This document shows positions 1 to 5,817 of a stretch of 12,918 nucleotides of DNA, in pieces. Made by a program: the position numbers and the translations under genes. The notes under the pieces are model-generated. The model saw only the letters and a list, made by a program, of their open reading frames with translations. It was not told the DNA's origin and ran no database searches. Position 1 is the first letter of the stretch. Each line of letters opens with the position of its first letter. Source of the DNA: an uncultured Lachnoclostridium sp. (GTDB taxonomy: Bacteria > Bacillota > Clostridia > Lachnospirales > Lachnospiraceae); assembly GCA_902464595.1 (NCBI GenBank), contig CABQJX010000078.1, positions 1-12,918 of the forward strand, in the 5' to 3' direction.

Positions 1-628
1 CCTGAGGAACGGATAATGGCTTTCCGTAGGAAGGAGAGTAAGCCCATGTCATAGCTAATTTCTTACCCTTTAAGTTCTCAACACCGCCAAACTCATGGAT
101 GATGTGAAGCATATCAGCCATACACTGGGTCGGATGGTCGATATCGCACTGTAAGTTTACTAAGGTTGGCTTCTGCTCCAGGATACCGTCCTTGTAGCCC
201 TGGGTCACAGCGTCAACTACCTCATGCATGTAAGCGTTGCCCTTGCCGATGTACATATCATCACGGATACCGATTACGTCAGCCATGAAGGAGATCATGT
301 TTGCAGTCTCGCGTACAGTCTCGCCGTGAGCTACCTGGCTCTTGCCCTCATCCAGATCCTGTACCTCAAGACCTAACAGGTTGCAGGCAGAAGCGAAGGA
401 GAAACGTGTACGGGTAGAATTGTCACGGAATAAGGAGATTCCCAGTCCGCTCTCAAATACCTTAGTGGAGATGTTGTTCTCTCTCATGAAACGCAGAGCG
501 TCAGCAACGGTCCATACAGCCTCTAACTCATCGTCTGTCTTCTCCCAGGTCAGGAAGAAATCGCCCTCGTACATATCCTTGAAGTTCAGTTTGTTTAACT
601 TGTCAATGTAATCCTGTAATGTTTTCAT
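1..628 (-). CDS. ygeW: Knotted carbamoyltransferase YgeW (C-terminus missing at window edge)
   Basis: Aspartate/ornithine carbamoyltransferase-fold enzyme of the YgeW group. Only the N-terminal 209 residues are present; the gene runs off the left edge, and family members are roughly 400 residues long. Seen directly: the carbamoyl-phosphate-binding motif STRTR at residues 71-75, within FRDNSTRTRF; the HGET segment at 101-104; and the second signature HPTQ at 165-168. The sequence follows E. coli YgeW closely, for example GLGISLFRDN and MTWAYSPSYGKPLSVPQ. The start is set by AAGGAG about 9 bases upstream of the ATG. It is the last visible gene of the leftward unit, 124 bases after ygeY. The true substrate of YgeW is, to my knowledge, not settled. 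In this context a ureido intermediate of purine breakdown, with formation of carbamoyl phosphate, is an inference. Automatic annotation as ornithine carbamoyltransferase would probably be wrong. Confidence 0.93.
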   Translation of the reverse strand, partial: MKTLQDYIDKLNKLNFKDMYEGDFFLTWEKTDDELEAVWTVADALRFMRENNISTKVFESGLGISLFRDNSTRTRFSFASACNLLGLEVQDLDEGKSQVAHGETVRETANMISFMADVIGIRDDMYIGKGNAYMHEVVDAVTQGYKDGILEQKPTLVNLQCDIDHPTQCMADMLHIIHEFGGVENLKGKKLAMTWAYSPSYGKPLSVPQ

Positions 629-752
629 TGTAATCGTCTCCTTATAATTATTGTATAGTGGATGCCGTCAGCCAGCGGGGGAGGAAAGCCCTTCATTGGC
701 CGGCGGCAAGGGTTCTAACTGGCAATCAGGGCCGGATCCTTTCCCTTCCTGA

Positions 753-2069
753 TTACTTGCAGTATACAGTTGGAAGTGCTGCGTAAACAGCGGCACATGT
801 AACAAGATCCTGCTTCCAGGTGATCTCGTTTGGAGCATGAGCCTGAGCCTCAGCGCCAGGTCCGAAGCCGATGCATGGGATTCCGTTACGGCCCATGATG
901 GAAACGCCGTTGGTAGAGAAGGTCCACTTGTCAGTCAGAGGACGAGCCTTTCTCATCTCTACAGTAGCCTCAGCTCCGATACGCTCCTCGCCGAACAGGT
1001 TCTTATAAGCCTCCTCTAATGCAGCGGTAACCTTGTGATCCTTCGGAATAACCCATGTTGGGAAGTAGCACTCGATCGGGTATGTAAGATCCTTGTAGGA
1101 AGGACGTGCGTACTCGTACATGGAAACGGTAACATCCTCGCCGTACTTCTTTACAGCTGGAAGAGCACGGATCTCGTCTAAGCAGCTTTCCCATGTCTCG
1201 CCAGCGGTCATACGGCGGTCAAGAGATACAGCACAGGAGTCTGCAACTGCGCAGCGGCTTGGGGAGGTGTAGAAGATCTGGGAAACGGTCACAGTACCTC
1301 TTCCTAAGAAGTTAGCTTCTTCCCACTCAGGATTGTATTTCTGATCCAGCATCTTAACAAGACCTTTTACTTCCTTGTCGTCAGCCGCATCGTTTTCATT
1401 GAGGGCGCGTACATCCTGAAGAATGTCAGCCATCTTGTAGATTGCGTTGTCACCGCGCTCAGGAGCGGAACCGTGGCAGGAAACGCCCTTAACGTCAATA
1501 CGGATCTCCATACGGCCTCTCTGTCCGCGGTAGATACCGCCGTCGGTAGGCTCAGTGGATACAACGAACTCAGGACGAACCTTGTCTTCGTTGATGATGT
1601 ACTGCCAGCACAGTCCGTCACAGTCCTCTTCCTGAACCGTACCGGTAACTAAAACCGTGTACTTATCAGTCAGCAGTCCCAGATCCTTCATGATCTTTGC
1701 GCCGTAAACAGCAGATACGATACCGCCGCACTGGTCAGATACGCCGCGGCCGCCGATCTCGGTCTCGTTCTCATAGCCCTCGTAGGGATCAAATTTCCAG
1801 TTGTCGATGTTTCCGATACCTACGGTGTCGATGTGAGCGTCAAATGCGATCAGGGTCTTTCCTGTTCCCATGTATCCCAGTACGTTGCCCATGGGATCGA
1901 TCTCTACCTTATCAAATCCTAACTTGTTCATCTCCTCAGCGATGCGGTCGATGTGTGCCTTCTCGTCGCAGCTCTCACCTGGGAATTTGACGATCTCACG
2001 TAAGAATTTTGTCATATCAGCCTGATAGTTCTGTGCAGCTTCTTTGATTTTTGCGTAATCCAGATTCAT
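753..2069 (-). CDS. ygeY: YgeY family M20-type metallohydrolase
   Basis: Zinc/cobalt-dependent M20-family hydrolase (acetylornithine deacetylase/peptidase fold) of the YgeY group, probably cytosolic, since no signal peptide is visible. It would cleave an amide or amidino bond in a small catabolic intermediate; the substrate is not known from sequence. Visible motifs, numbered from the chosen start: HID at 79-81 (first metal ligand and catalytic Asp), SDQCGG with bridging Asp112, the EED stretch at 147-149 (catalytic Glu and metal ligand), STEPT around 176, HGSAPERGDN in the lid domain, and a C-terminal HAPNE with His411 as metal ligand. Near-identical blocks occur in E. coli YgeY. An upstream in-frame ATG at 2084 is less likely: the perfect GGAGG (2082-2078) lies inside its first codons and sits 8 bases before the ATG at 2069, giving 438 residues. 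The gene lies 59 bases after dpaL. It is often labelled selenium-metabolism hydrolase, a name based on co-occurrence. Confidence 0.92.
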   Translation of the reverse strand: MNLDYAKIKEAAQNYQADMTKFLREIVKFPGESCDEKAHIDRIAEEMNKLGFDKVEIDPMGNVLGYMGTGKTLIAFDAHIDTVGIGNIDNWKFDPYEGYENETEIGGRGVSDQCGGIVSAVYGAKIMKDLGLLTDKYTVLVTGTVQEEDCDGLCWQYIINEDKVRPEFVVSTEPTDGGIYRGQRGRMEIRIDVKGVSCHGSAPERGDNAIYKMADILQDVRALNENDAADDKEVKGLVKMLDQKYNPEWEEANFLGRGTVTVSQIFYTSPSRCAVADSCAVSLDRRMTAGETWESCLDEIRALPAVKKYGEDVTVSMYEYARPSYKDLTYPIECYFPTWVIPKDHKVTAALEEAYKNLFGEERIGAEATVEMRKARPLTDKWTFSTNGVSIMGRNGIPCIGFGPGAEAQAHAPNEITWKQDLVTCAAVYAALPTVYCK

Positions 2070-2128
2070 TTTATTTTCCTCCATTTATTTAAAATAAATT
2101 CAATTGATACTCAGTAGTAAGCAGATCC

Positions 2129-3337
2129 TTAACGATCCAATCCTTTCCAGACAATGTTGCGGTAACGCTCCGGATCGGTGTCGCCCTCTGTTGAGAACAG
2201 CAGGATCTTGGAATTTTCATCTAATCCAATATCCTTTCTCAGGTCTGCGTATTCGTCCATGGTCATCATGGCAGCCAGAGCGCCGAAAGGAGCGGCTCCG
2301 GACTCACCGGAGGTTACCGGTGCGTCGCCCTTGATGGGAGCGCCTAACATACGCATACCGTCTGCTGCTACCCAGTCAGGAGCAGCGATGAATACCTTTA
2401 CATGGTTCTTTAAGATGTCCCAGGAAATGGTGTTGGGCTCTCCGCAGGCAAGACCAGCCATAATGGTCTCCATGTCGCCGTCTACGATACGGATCTTTCC
2501 GTCTCCGGCAGCAGCGCCCTTGTATAAGCAGGCAGCAGCCTCAGCTTCTACAACAACAAAGGTAGGAGGGTTGTCAGCATACAGGTTGGTGAAGTATCCA
2601 ACAACGGCTCCTGCTAAGGAACCAACGCCGGCTTGTACAAAAATGTGGGTAGGACGGTCACAGCCGTATTCCTTTAACTGTTCTCCGGCCTCCATTGCCA
2701 TGGTTCCGTAGCCCTGCATGATCCATGCGGGGATTTCCTCATAGCCGTCCCATGCAGTATCCTGAACGATAACGCCTCTTGGAGTTTCAGCAGCTTCCTT
2801 TGCGGCAAGGCGGACACAGTCATCATAGTTCATATCCTGAATGTCTACGGAAGCGCCCTCTTTGGCGATGTTCTCAAGACGTGTCTGAGTGGATCCCTTA
2901 GGCATATGTACAACAGCCTTCTGTCCAAGACGGTTGGCAGCCCATGCAACTCCGCGGCCATGGTTTCCGTCGGTAGCAGTAAAGAAGGTAGCCTGTCCAA
3001 ATTCCTCTCTCAGCTGATCGGAGGTGAGAACAGAGTAGGGCAGCTCGGAAACATCTTTTCCAGTCTCCTTGGCAATGTAGCGGGCCATAGAGAAGGAACC
3101 GCCTAATACCTTGAAAGCATTGAGGCCAAACCGGTAGGATTCGTCTTTTAAGAAAATATCCCCAACTCCCAGATAAGAGGCCATATGGGAGAGACGGGTA
3201 AGAGGCGTCTTTGAATACTGAGGAAAGCTCTCATGGAAGGCTCTGGCCTTGGAAATCTCCTCTAATCCCATAACGGACAAATTTTTATCCTCTGTTTTGG
3301 GCATATGGTTTACCGCCCATTGAATCTTCTGATTCAT
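2129..3337 (-). CDS. dpaL: 2,3-diaminopropionate ammonia-lyase (DpaL/YgeX)
   Basis: PLP-dependent fold-type II lyase that converts 2,3-diaminopropionate to pyruvate and two ammonia. The product is 402 residues, the usual family length. Visible features, numbered from the chosen start: PLP-binding Lys76 in RFGLNAFK; DGNHG at 123-127, where Asp123 corresponds to catalytic Asp120 of the E. coli enzyme; VQDTAWDGY with Asp193 corresponding to Asp189; the glycine-rich phosphate loop QAGVG at 235-239; MAGLACGEPN; and SGESGA near the C-terminus. The ATG at 3358 has no ribosome binding site, while the internal ATG at 3337 is preceded by AAGGAGG at 11 bases, so 3337 is chosen. It follows the regulator gene by only 25 bases, indicating co-transcription. 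Its product pyruvate would be the carbon exit of the proposed pathway. Assignment is strong from motifs and from similarity to E. coli YgeX. Confidence 0.95.
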   Translation of the reverse strand: MNQKIQWAVNHMPKTEDKNLSVMGLEEISKARAFHESFPQYSKTPLTRLSHMASYLGVGDIFLKDESYRFGLNAFKVLGGSFSMARYIAKETGKDVSELPYSVLTSDQLREEFGQATFFTATDGNHGRGVAWAANRLGQKAVVHMPKGSTQTRLENIAKEGASVDIQDMNYDDCVRLAAKEAAETPRGVIVQDTAWDGYEEIPAWIMQGYGTMAMEAGEQLKEYGCDRPTHIFVQAGVGSLAGAVVGYFTNLYADNPPTFVVVEAEAAACLYKGAAAGDGKIRIVDGDMETIMAGLACGEPNTISWDILKNHVKVFIAAPDWVAADGMRMLGAPIKGDAPVTSGESGAAPFGALAAMMTMDEYADLRKDIGLDENSKILLFSTEGDTDPERYRNIVWKGLDR

Positions 3338-3362
3338 GTTACTAATATCCTCCTTCATGCGA

Positions 3363-4028
3363 TTACGCTTTTTTATCGTCTGCCTTGCGGCTGTTTACAT
3401 CAATGTAGCTGTACAGTGTAAACTTGGAGATTCCAAAATATTTGGATACCTTGTCGCCGGATTTGGTGATGAGGAAAGCTCCTGCATCGTTTAAAAACTG
3501 GATGGCAGCCACCTTTTCTTCCTTATTCATCAGGGCAGCCGGTTTGCCGATCATGGCTACGGACTGCTCAATGAGGGTGTCCAACAGATCATTTACATTG
3601 TGCACAATAGGCTCCGGCTGCTGCTTGATGTCCGTCTGGGGCTCTGTATCTATGAGAGCCTTAATGGAACGGTCAATGGTCATCAGCCCTGTAATATCGT
3701 AGTTGATGGACAGAAGATAGTCGATGGAATTTCCGTCTTCACTGCGTATGTACATGGTACTGGACTTTAAGATCTTTCCGTTGGCTGTCTTAGTCAGGTA
3801 TCCCAGATGATCCTTTAAGGAAGAAGGATCCCTGTGAAGGGTTTCAAGGACGACTTTTGAAGGGCCGTCCCCCTCCTGGCGGTTTGTTACATGGCCGTTG
3901 TTGATATGTACAATGGAATGTTCCAGATCGTGTTTTTCTAGGTCATGAATGACGATCTCACAGTCAGGTCCAAACTGCCTGGCGAGTCCGTCAGCCATTT
4001 GTTTCAGCAGATCCAAGGTGTATGACAT
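3363..4028 (-). CDS. YheO-like PAS / DauR-type HTH transcriptional regulator
   Basis: Cytosolic DNA-binding regulator of 221 residues with the two-part layout of the YheO/DauR family. Residues about 1-115 form a YheO-like PAS domain, including FGPDCEIVIHDL near the start and a region around KSSTMYIRSEDG at 88-99. A variable linker with TEPQTDIKQQPEP (128-140) follows. Residues about 145-212 form the C-terminal helix-turn-helix, with GDKVSKYFGISKFTLYSYID at 191-210 as the recognition part. GAGAGGAGG lies 9 bases before the ATG. It is the first gene of the leftward unit and directly borders the divergent control region, so it most likely controls both units and itself in response to a pathway ligand, which would bind the PAS domain. 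Whether it activates or represses cannot be told from sequence. E. coli uses a different regulator type (YgeV, sigma-54 dependent) at its related locus. Confidence 0.88.
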   Translation of the reverse strand: MSYTLDLLKQMADGLARQFGPDCEIVIHDLEKHDLEHSIVHINNGHVTNRQEGDGPSKVVLETLHRDPSSLKDHLGYLTKTANGKILKSSTMYIRSEDGNSIDYLLSINYDITGLMTIDRSIKALIDTEPQTDIKQQPEPIVHNVNDLLDTLIEQSVAMIGKPAALMNKEEKVAAIQFLNDAGAFLITKSGDKVSKYFGISKFTLYSYIDVNSRKADDKKA

Positions 4029-4044
4029 GGCTCAAAACCTCCTC

Positions 4045-4069
4045 TCACCAAAAATGAGTTTTATGGTGA
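4045..4069 (-). promoter_or_regulatory. Leader hairpin abutting the regulator's Shine-Dalgarno
   Basis: In the leftward transcript, TCACCA (4069-4064) pairs with TGGTGA (4050-4045), and AAAA pairs with TTTT inside it around a CTCA tetraloop, with one bulged U. This makes about 10 base pairs. The hairpin ends directly next to the GAGAGGAGG ribosome binding site (4046-4038). It could tune translation of the regulator or protect the 5' end of the mRNA. The pairing is seen in the sequence; its function is inference. Confidence 0.4.
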
Positions 4070-4070
4070 C

Positions 4071-4092
4071 TTTGTACAAGAAACATTTTGTA
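4071..4092. promoter_or_regulatory. Pair of TTTTGTA-like sites downstream of the leftward promoter
   Basis: TTTGTACAA at 4071-4079 contains the 8-bp palindrome TTGTACAA. TTTTGTA follows at 4086-4092. Both resemble the half-site of the 17-bp palindrome at 4156-4172. They lie just downstream of the predicted leftward transcription start, a place where a bound regulator could block or modulate transcription of its own gene. This is operator prediction from motif recurrence only. Confidence 0.35.
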
Positions 4093-4119
4093 AACGTGTG
4101 ACGCGTTGTTTATGATTCC

Positions 4120-4147
4120 ATCATAGCACAAAAAAAAGGAATTGCAA
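4120..4147 (-). promoter_or_regulatory. Candidate promoter for the leftward unit (regulator-dpaL-ygeY-ygeW)
   Basis: Read on the minus strand, TTGCAA (4147-4142) is followed after 16 bases by TATGAT (4125-4120). The -10 element is preceded by TG one base upstream (TGCTATGAT), an extended -10 element. The -10 matches the consensus at five of six positions and the -35 at four of six. Transcription would start near 4113 and give a leader of about 85 bases before the regulator gene. Confidence 0.6.
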
Positions 4148-4155
4148 GAGGTTTT

Positions 4156-4172
4156 TACAAAAAAATTTTGTA
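4156..4172. promoter_or_regulatory. 17-bp perfect palindrome between the divergent promoters (candidate operator)
   Basis: TACAAAA and TTTTGTA form a perfect inverted repeat with an AAA centre. The site starts 9 bases upstream of the leftward -35 element and ends 27 bases upstream of the rightward one, a location suited to a regulator controlling both directions. The neighbouring PAS-HTH regulator is the natural candidate to bind it. The region is A/T-rich, so part of the symmetry could be chance. Confidence 0.45.
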
Positions 4173-4198
4173 TATCTAAAAAATTTTGCATTTTGTCC

Positions 4199-4227
4199 TT
4201 GCAAATGGGGGTATAAGGTGTTACTAT
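4199..4227 (+). promoter_or_regulatory. Candidate promoter for the rightward unit (ssnA onward)
   Basis: TTGCAA (4199-4204) is followed after a 17-base spacer by TACTAT (4222-4227). Each element matches the consensus at four of six positions, so the promoter looks moderate and could depend on an activator. Transcription would start near 4234, leaving a leader of about 60 bases before the ssnA ATG. The alternative TATAAG at 4212-4217 lacks a properly spaced -35. Confidence 0.45.
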
Positions 4228-4259
4228 AAGGGTACAAGGCAATAAAAAATTGCAAATGG
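4199..4259. repeat. 10-bp direct repeat TTGCAAATGG, two copies 51 bp apart
   Basis: TTGCAAATGG occurs identically at 4199-4208 and at 4250-4259. The first copy overlaps the predicted rightward -35; the second lies in the ssnA leader. The 51-bp offset is close to five helical turns, so both copies would face the same side of the DNA. The core TTGCAA also occurs at 4142-4147. A regulatory role is inference. Confidence 0.4.
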
Positions 4260-4295
4260 ATAAGTTAAAAAATAATAGAGAAAAGGAGAACGGTT

Positions 4296-5627
4296 ATGTT
4301 AGTGATTGGGAACGGTCGTCTGTTTACTAGAGACCCAGAACAGCTTTATTTTGAAAATGGAGCAGTGGCAGTGGACGGAACTACCATAAAGAAGGTGGGG
4401 ACCCTGGAGGACATTAGAAAAGAGTTCCCGGACGCAGAGTATGTGGACGCTAAGGGGGGCGTCATTATGCCTGCATTTATCAATGCCCACGAGCATATCT
4501 ACAGCGCGATGGCGAGAGGGCTTTCCATTAACGGATATGATCCCAAGGGCTTTTTGGATATCTTAGATGGAATGTGGTGGACCATTGACCGCCATCTGAC
4601 CAATGAGCGCACACGCCAGAGCGCCAGGGCTACTTATTTGGATGCCATCAAAAATGGTGTAACTACTGTATTTGACCATCATGCCAGCTTCGGGGAGATC
4701 AAGGATTCCCTGTTTGCCATCGAGGATGCAGCCAAGGAGATGGGAGTCCGTACCTGTCTGTGCTACGAGGTATCTGACCGTGACGGTATGGATAAGGCAA
4801 GGGCCGCTGTGATGGAGAATGCTGCCTGGATCAAACATGCATTGGCAGACGACAGCGACATGATCGCCGGAATGATGGGTATGCATGCCCAATTTACGAT
4901 CTCTGATGAGACAATGGAACTGGCTGCTGCCAATAAGCCTGCTGAGGTAGGATACCATATCCATGTAGCTGAGGGTATCGAGGATCTCCATGACTGCCTG
5001 AAGAAGTACGGAAAGAGGATCGTGGACCGCCTCATGGACTGCAATATTTTAGGAGAAAAGACACTTTTAGCCCACTGCATCTATATCAACCCTCATGAGA
5101 TGCAGCTGATCAAGGATACAGATACGATGGTAGTGCATAATCCGGAATCCAATATGGGAAATGCCTGCGGCTGCCCTCCAACCATGGAGCTGGTTCACAG
5201 AGGCATCCTTGCAGGACTGGGAACAGACGGATATACCCACGATATGCTGGAGTCCTACAAGGTGGCAAATGTGCTTCATAAGCACCACTTATGCGACGCC
5301 AATGCCGCATGGGGAGAGGTTCCTCAGATGCTCTTTGATGGAAACGCAAAGATCGCCAACCGCTATTTCAAAAAGCAGCTGGGCGTGTTAAAGGCAGGTG
5401 CTGCTGCGGATGTGATCGTTACCGATTATATTCCGAGAACCCCAATGGACGAGAATAACTTAAACAGCCATATCCTGTTTGGAATGACCGGACGCAGCGT
5501 TGTGACCACGGTCTGCAACGGAAAAGTCCTGATGAAGGACCGGGAGCTGGTTGGCCTGGATGAAGAGAAGATCCTTTACGAGGTAAGGGAGGAAGCAAGA
5601 AAGCTGGCCCATTCCATTAACGGCTAA
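4296..5627 (+). CDS. ssnA: SsnA-type amidohydrolase (putative aminohydrolase)
   Basis: Metal-dependent amidohydrolase-superfamily enzyme of 443 residues, related to guanine deaminase and the TrzA/AtzA group and matching E. coli SsnA in length and order of motifs. Visible metal-site residues: the HxH pair in NAHEHIY (His65, His67), HIHVAE (His221, His223, Glu226), His260 in LLAHCIY, and Asp311 in GLGTDG. NPESNM near 282-287 is the usual segment before the last ligand. AAGGAG lies 7 bases before the ATG, and the first codons match the family N-terminus. It heads the rightward unit, with a 190-base gap to ygfK. Family chemistry is hydrolytic deamination or ring opening of a heterocycle; with purine genes around it, an aminopurine or a ring-opening intermediate is plausible. 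Exact substrate unknown. Annotation as guanine deaminase or chlorohydrolase would be over-specific. Confidence 0.93.
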   Translation: MLVIGNGRLFTRDPEQLYFENGAVAVDGTTIKKVGTLEDIRKEFPDAEYVDAKGGVIMPAFINAHEHIYSAMARGLSINGYDPKGFLDILDGMWWTIDRHLTNERTRQSARATYLDAIKNGVTTVFDHHASFGEIKDSLFAIEDAAKEMGVRTCLCYEVSDRDGMDKARAAVMENAAWIKHALADDSDMIAGMMGMHAQFTISDETMELAAANKPAEVGYHIHVAEGIEDLHDCLKKYGKRIVDRLMDCNILGEKTLLAHCIYINPHEMQLIKDTDTMVVHNPESNMGNACGCPPTMELVHRGILAGLGTDGYTHDMLESYKVANVLHKHHLCDANAAWGEVPQMLFDGNAKIANRYFKKQLGVLKAGAAADVIVTDYIPRTPMDENNLNSHILFGMTGRSVVTTVCNGKVLMKDRELVGLDEEKILYEVREEARKLAHSING

Positions 5628-5670
5628 TATATAACCTAATAGCTGATGCATATCTGGATATTTGCCTGAA

Positions 5671-5790
5671 TCCTGCCCCGAAAGGGCAGTTAGGAAAACC
5701 GATTACAGGGCGGCGGTAAAGCAGCACCTTGGGAGAACCTCCTCCCAAGCGGCTGAGCCGGAAGGATTTTAAACCGGTGCTGGGACCTGG
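5671..5790 (+). ncRNA. Candidate structured leader RNA upstream of ygfK
   Basis: The 190-base gap between ssnA and ygfK can fold into a compact structure. Hairpin A: CTGCCC (5673-5678) with GGGCAG (5684-5689), loop CGAAA. Junction stem P1: CAGCACC (5722-5728) with GGTGCTG (5776-5782), 7 bp. P2, stacked directly on P1: TTGGGAG (5729-5735) with CTCCCAA (5742-5748), 7 bp. P3: CGGC (5750-5753) with GCCG (5757-5760). About 15 unpaired bases close the junction. The sequence is much more G/C-rich than the divergent promoter region and has no U-tract, so it is not a simple terminator. It ends about 11 bases before AAGGAGG of ygfK. A riboswitch-like element is an inference. The Moco RNA class is considered because a molybdoenzyme lies in the unit, but I cannot confirm its consensus. 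A simple RNA-processing or stability element is the alternative. Confidence 0.45.
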
Positions 5791-5817
5791 TCTTTATAAT
5801 AAGGAGGATAAAATAAT

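Noticed and set aside
2083..2099. A/T-only 17-bp palindrome before ygeY
   Set aside because: The ATTTATTT/AAATAAAT symmetry has a one-base centre and is composed only of A and T, and it partly overlaps the ribosome binding region; chance is likely.
2178..2711. Plus-strand ORF of 177 codons opposite dpaL
   Set aside because: It is antisense to a strongly supported lyase gene, with no family motif and no ribosome binding site. It is a codon-bias shadow, as are the other antisense ORFs opposite ygeY, ssnA, ygfK and xdhD.
5700..5725. Resemblance of the GGCGGTAAAG segment to part of the FMN riboswitch
   Set aside because: The other conserved FMN riboswitch blocks are missing and the surrounding stems do not fit, so the short match looks like chance.
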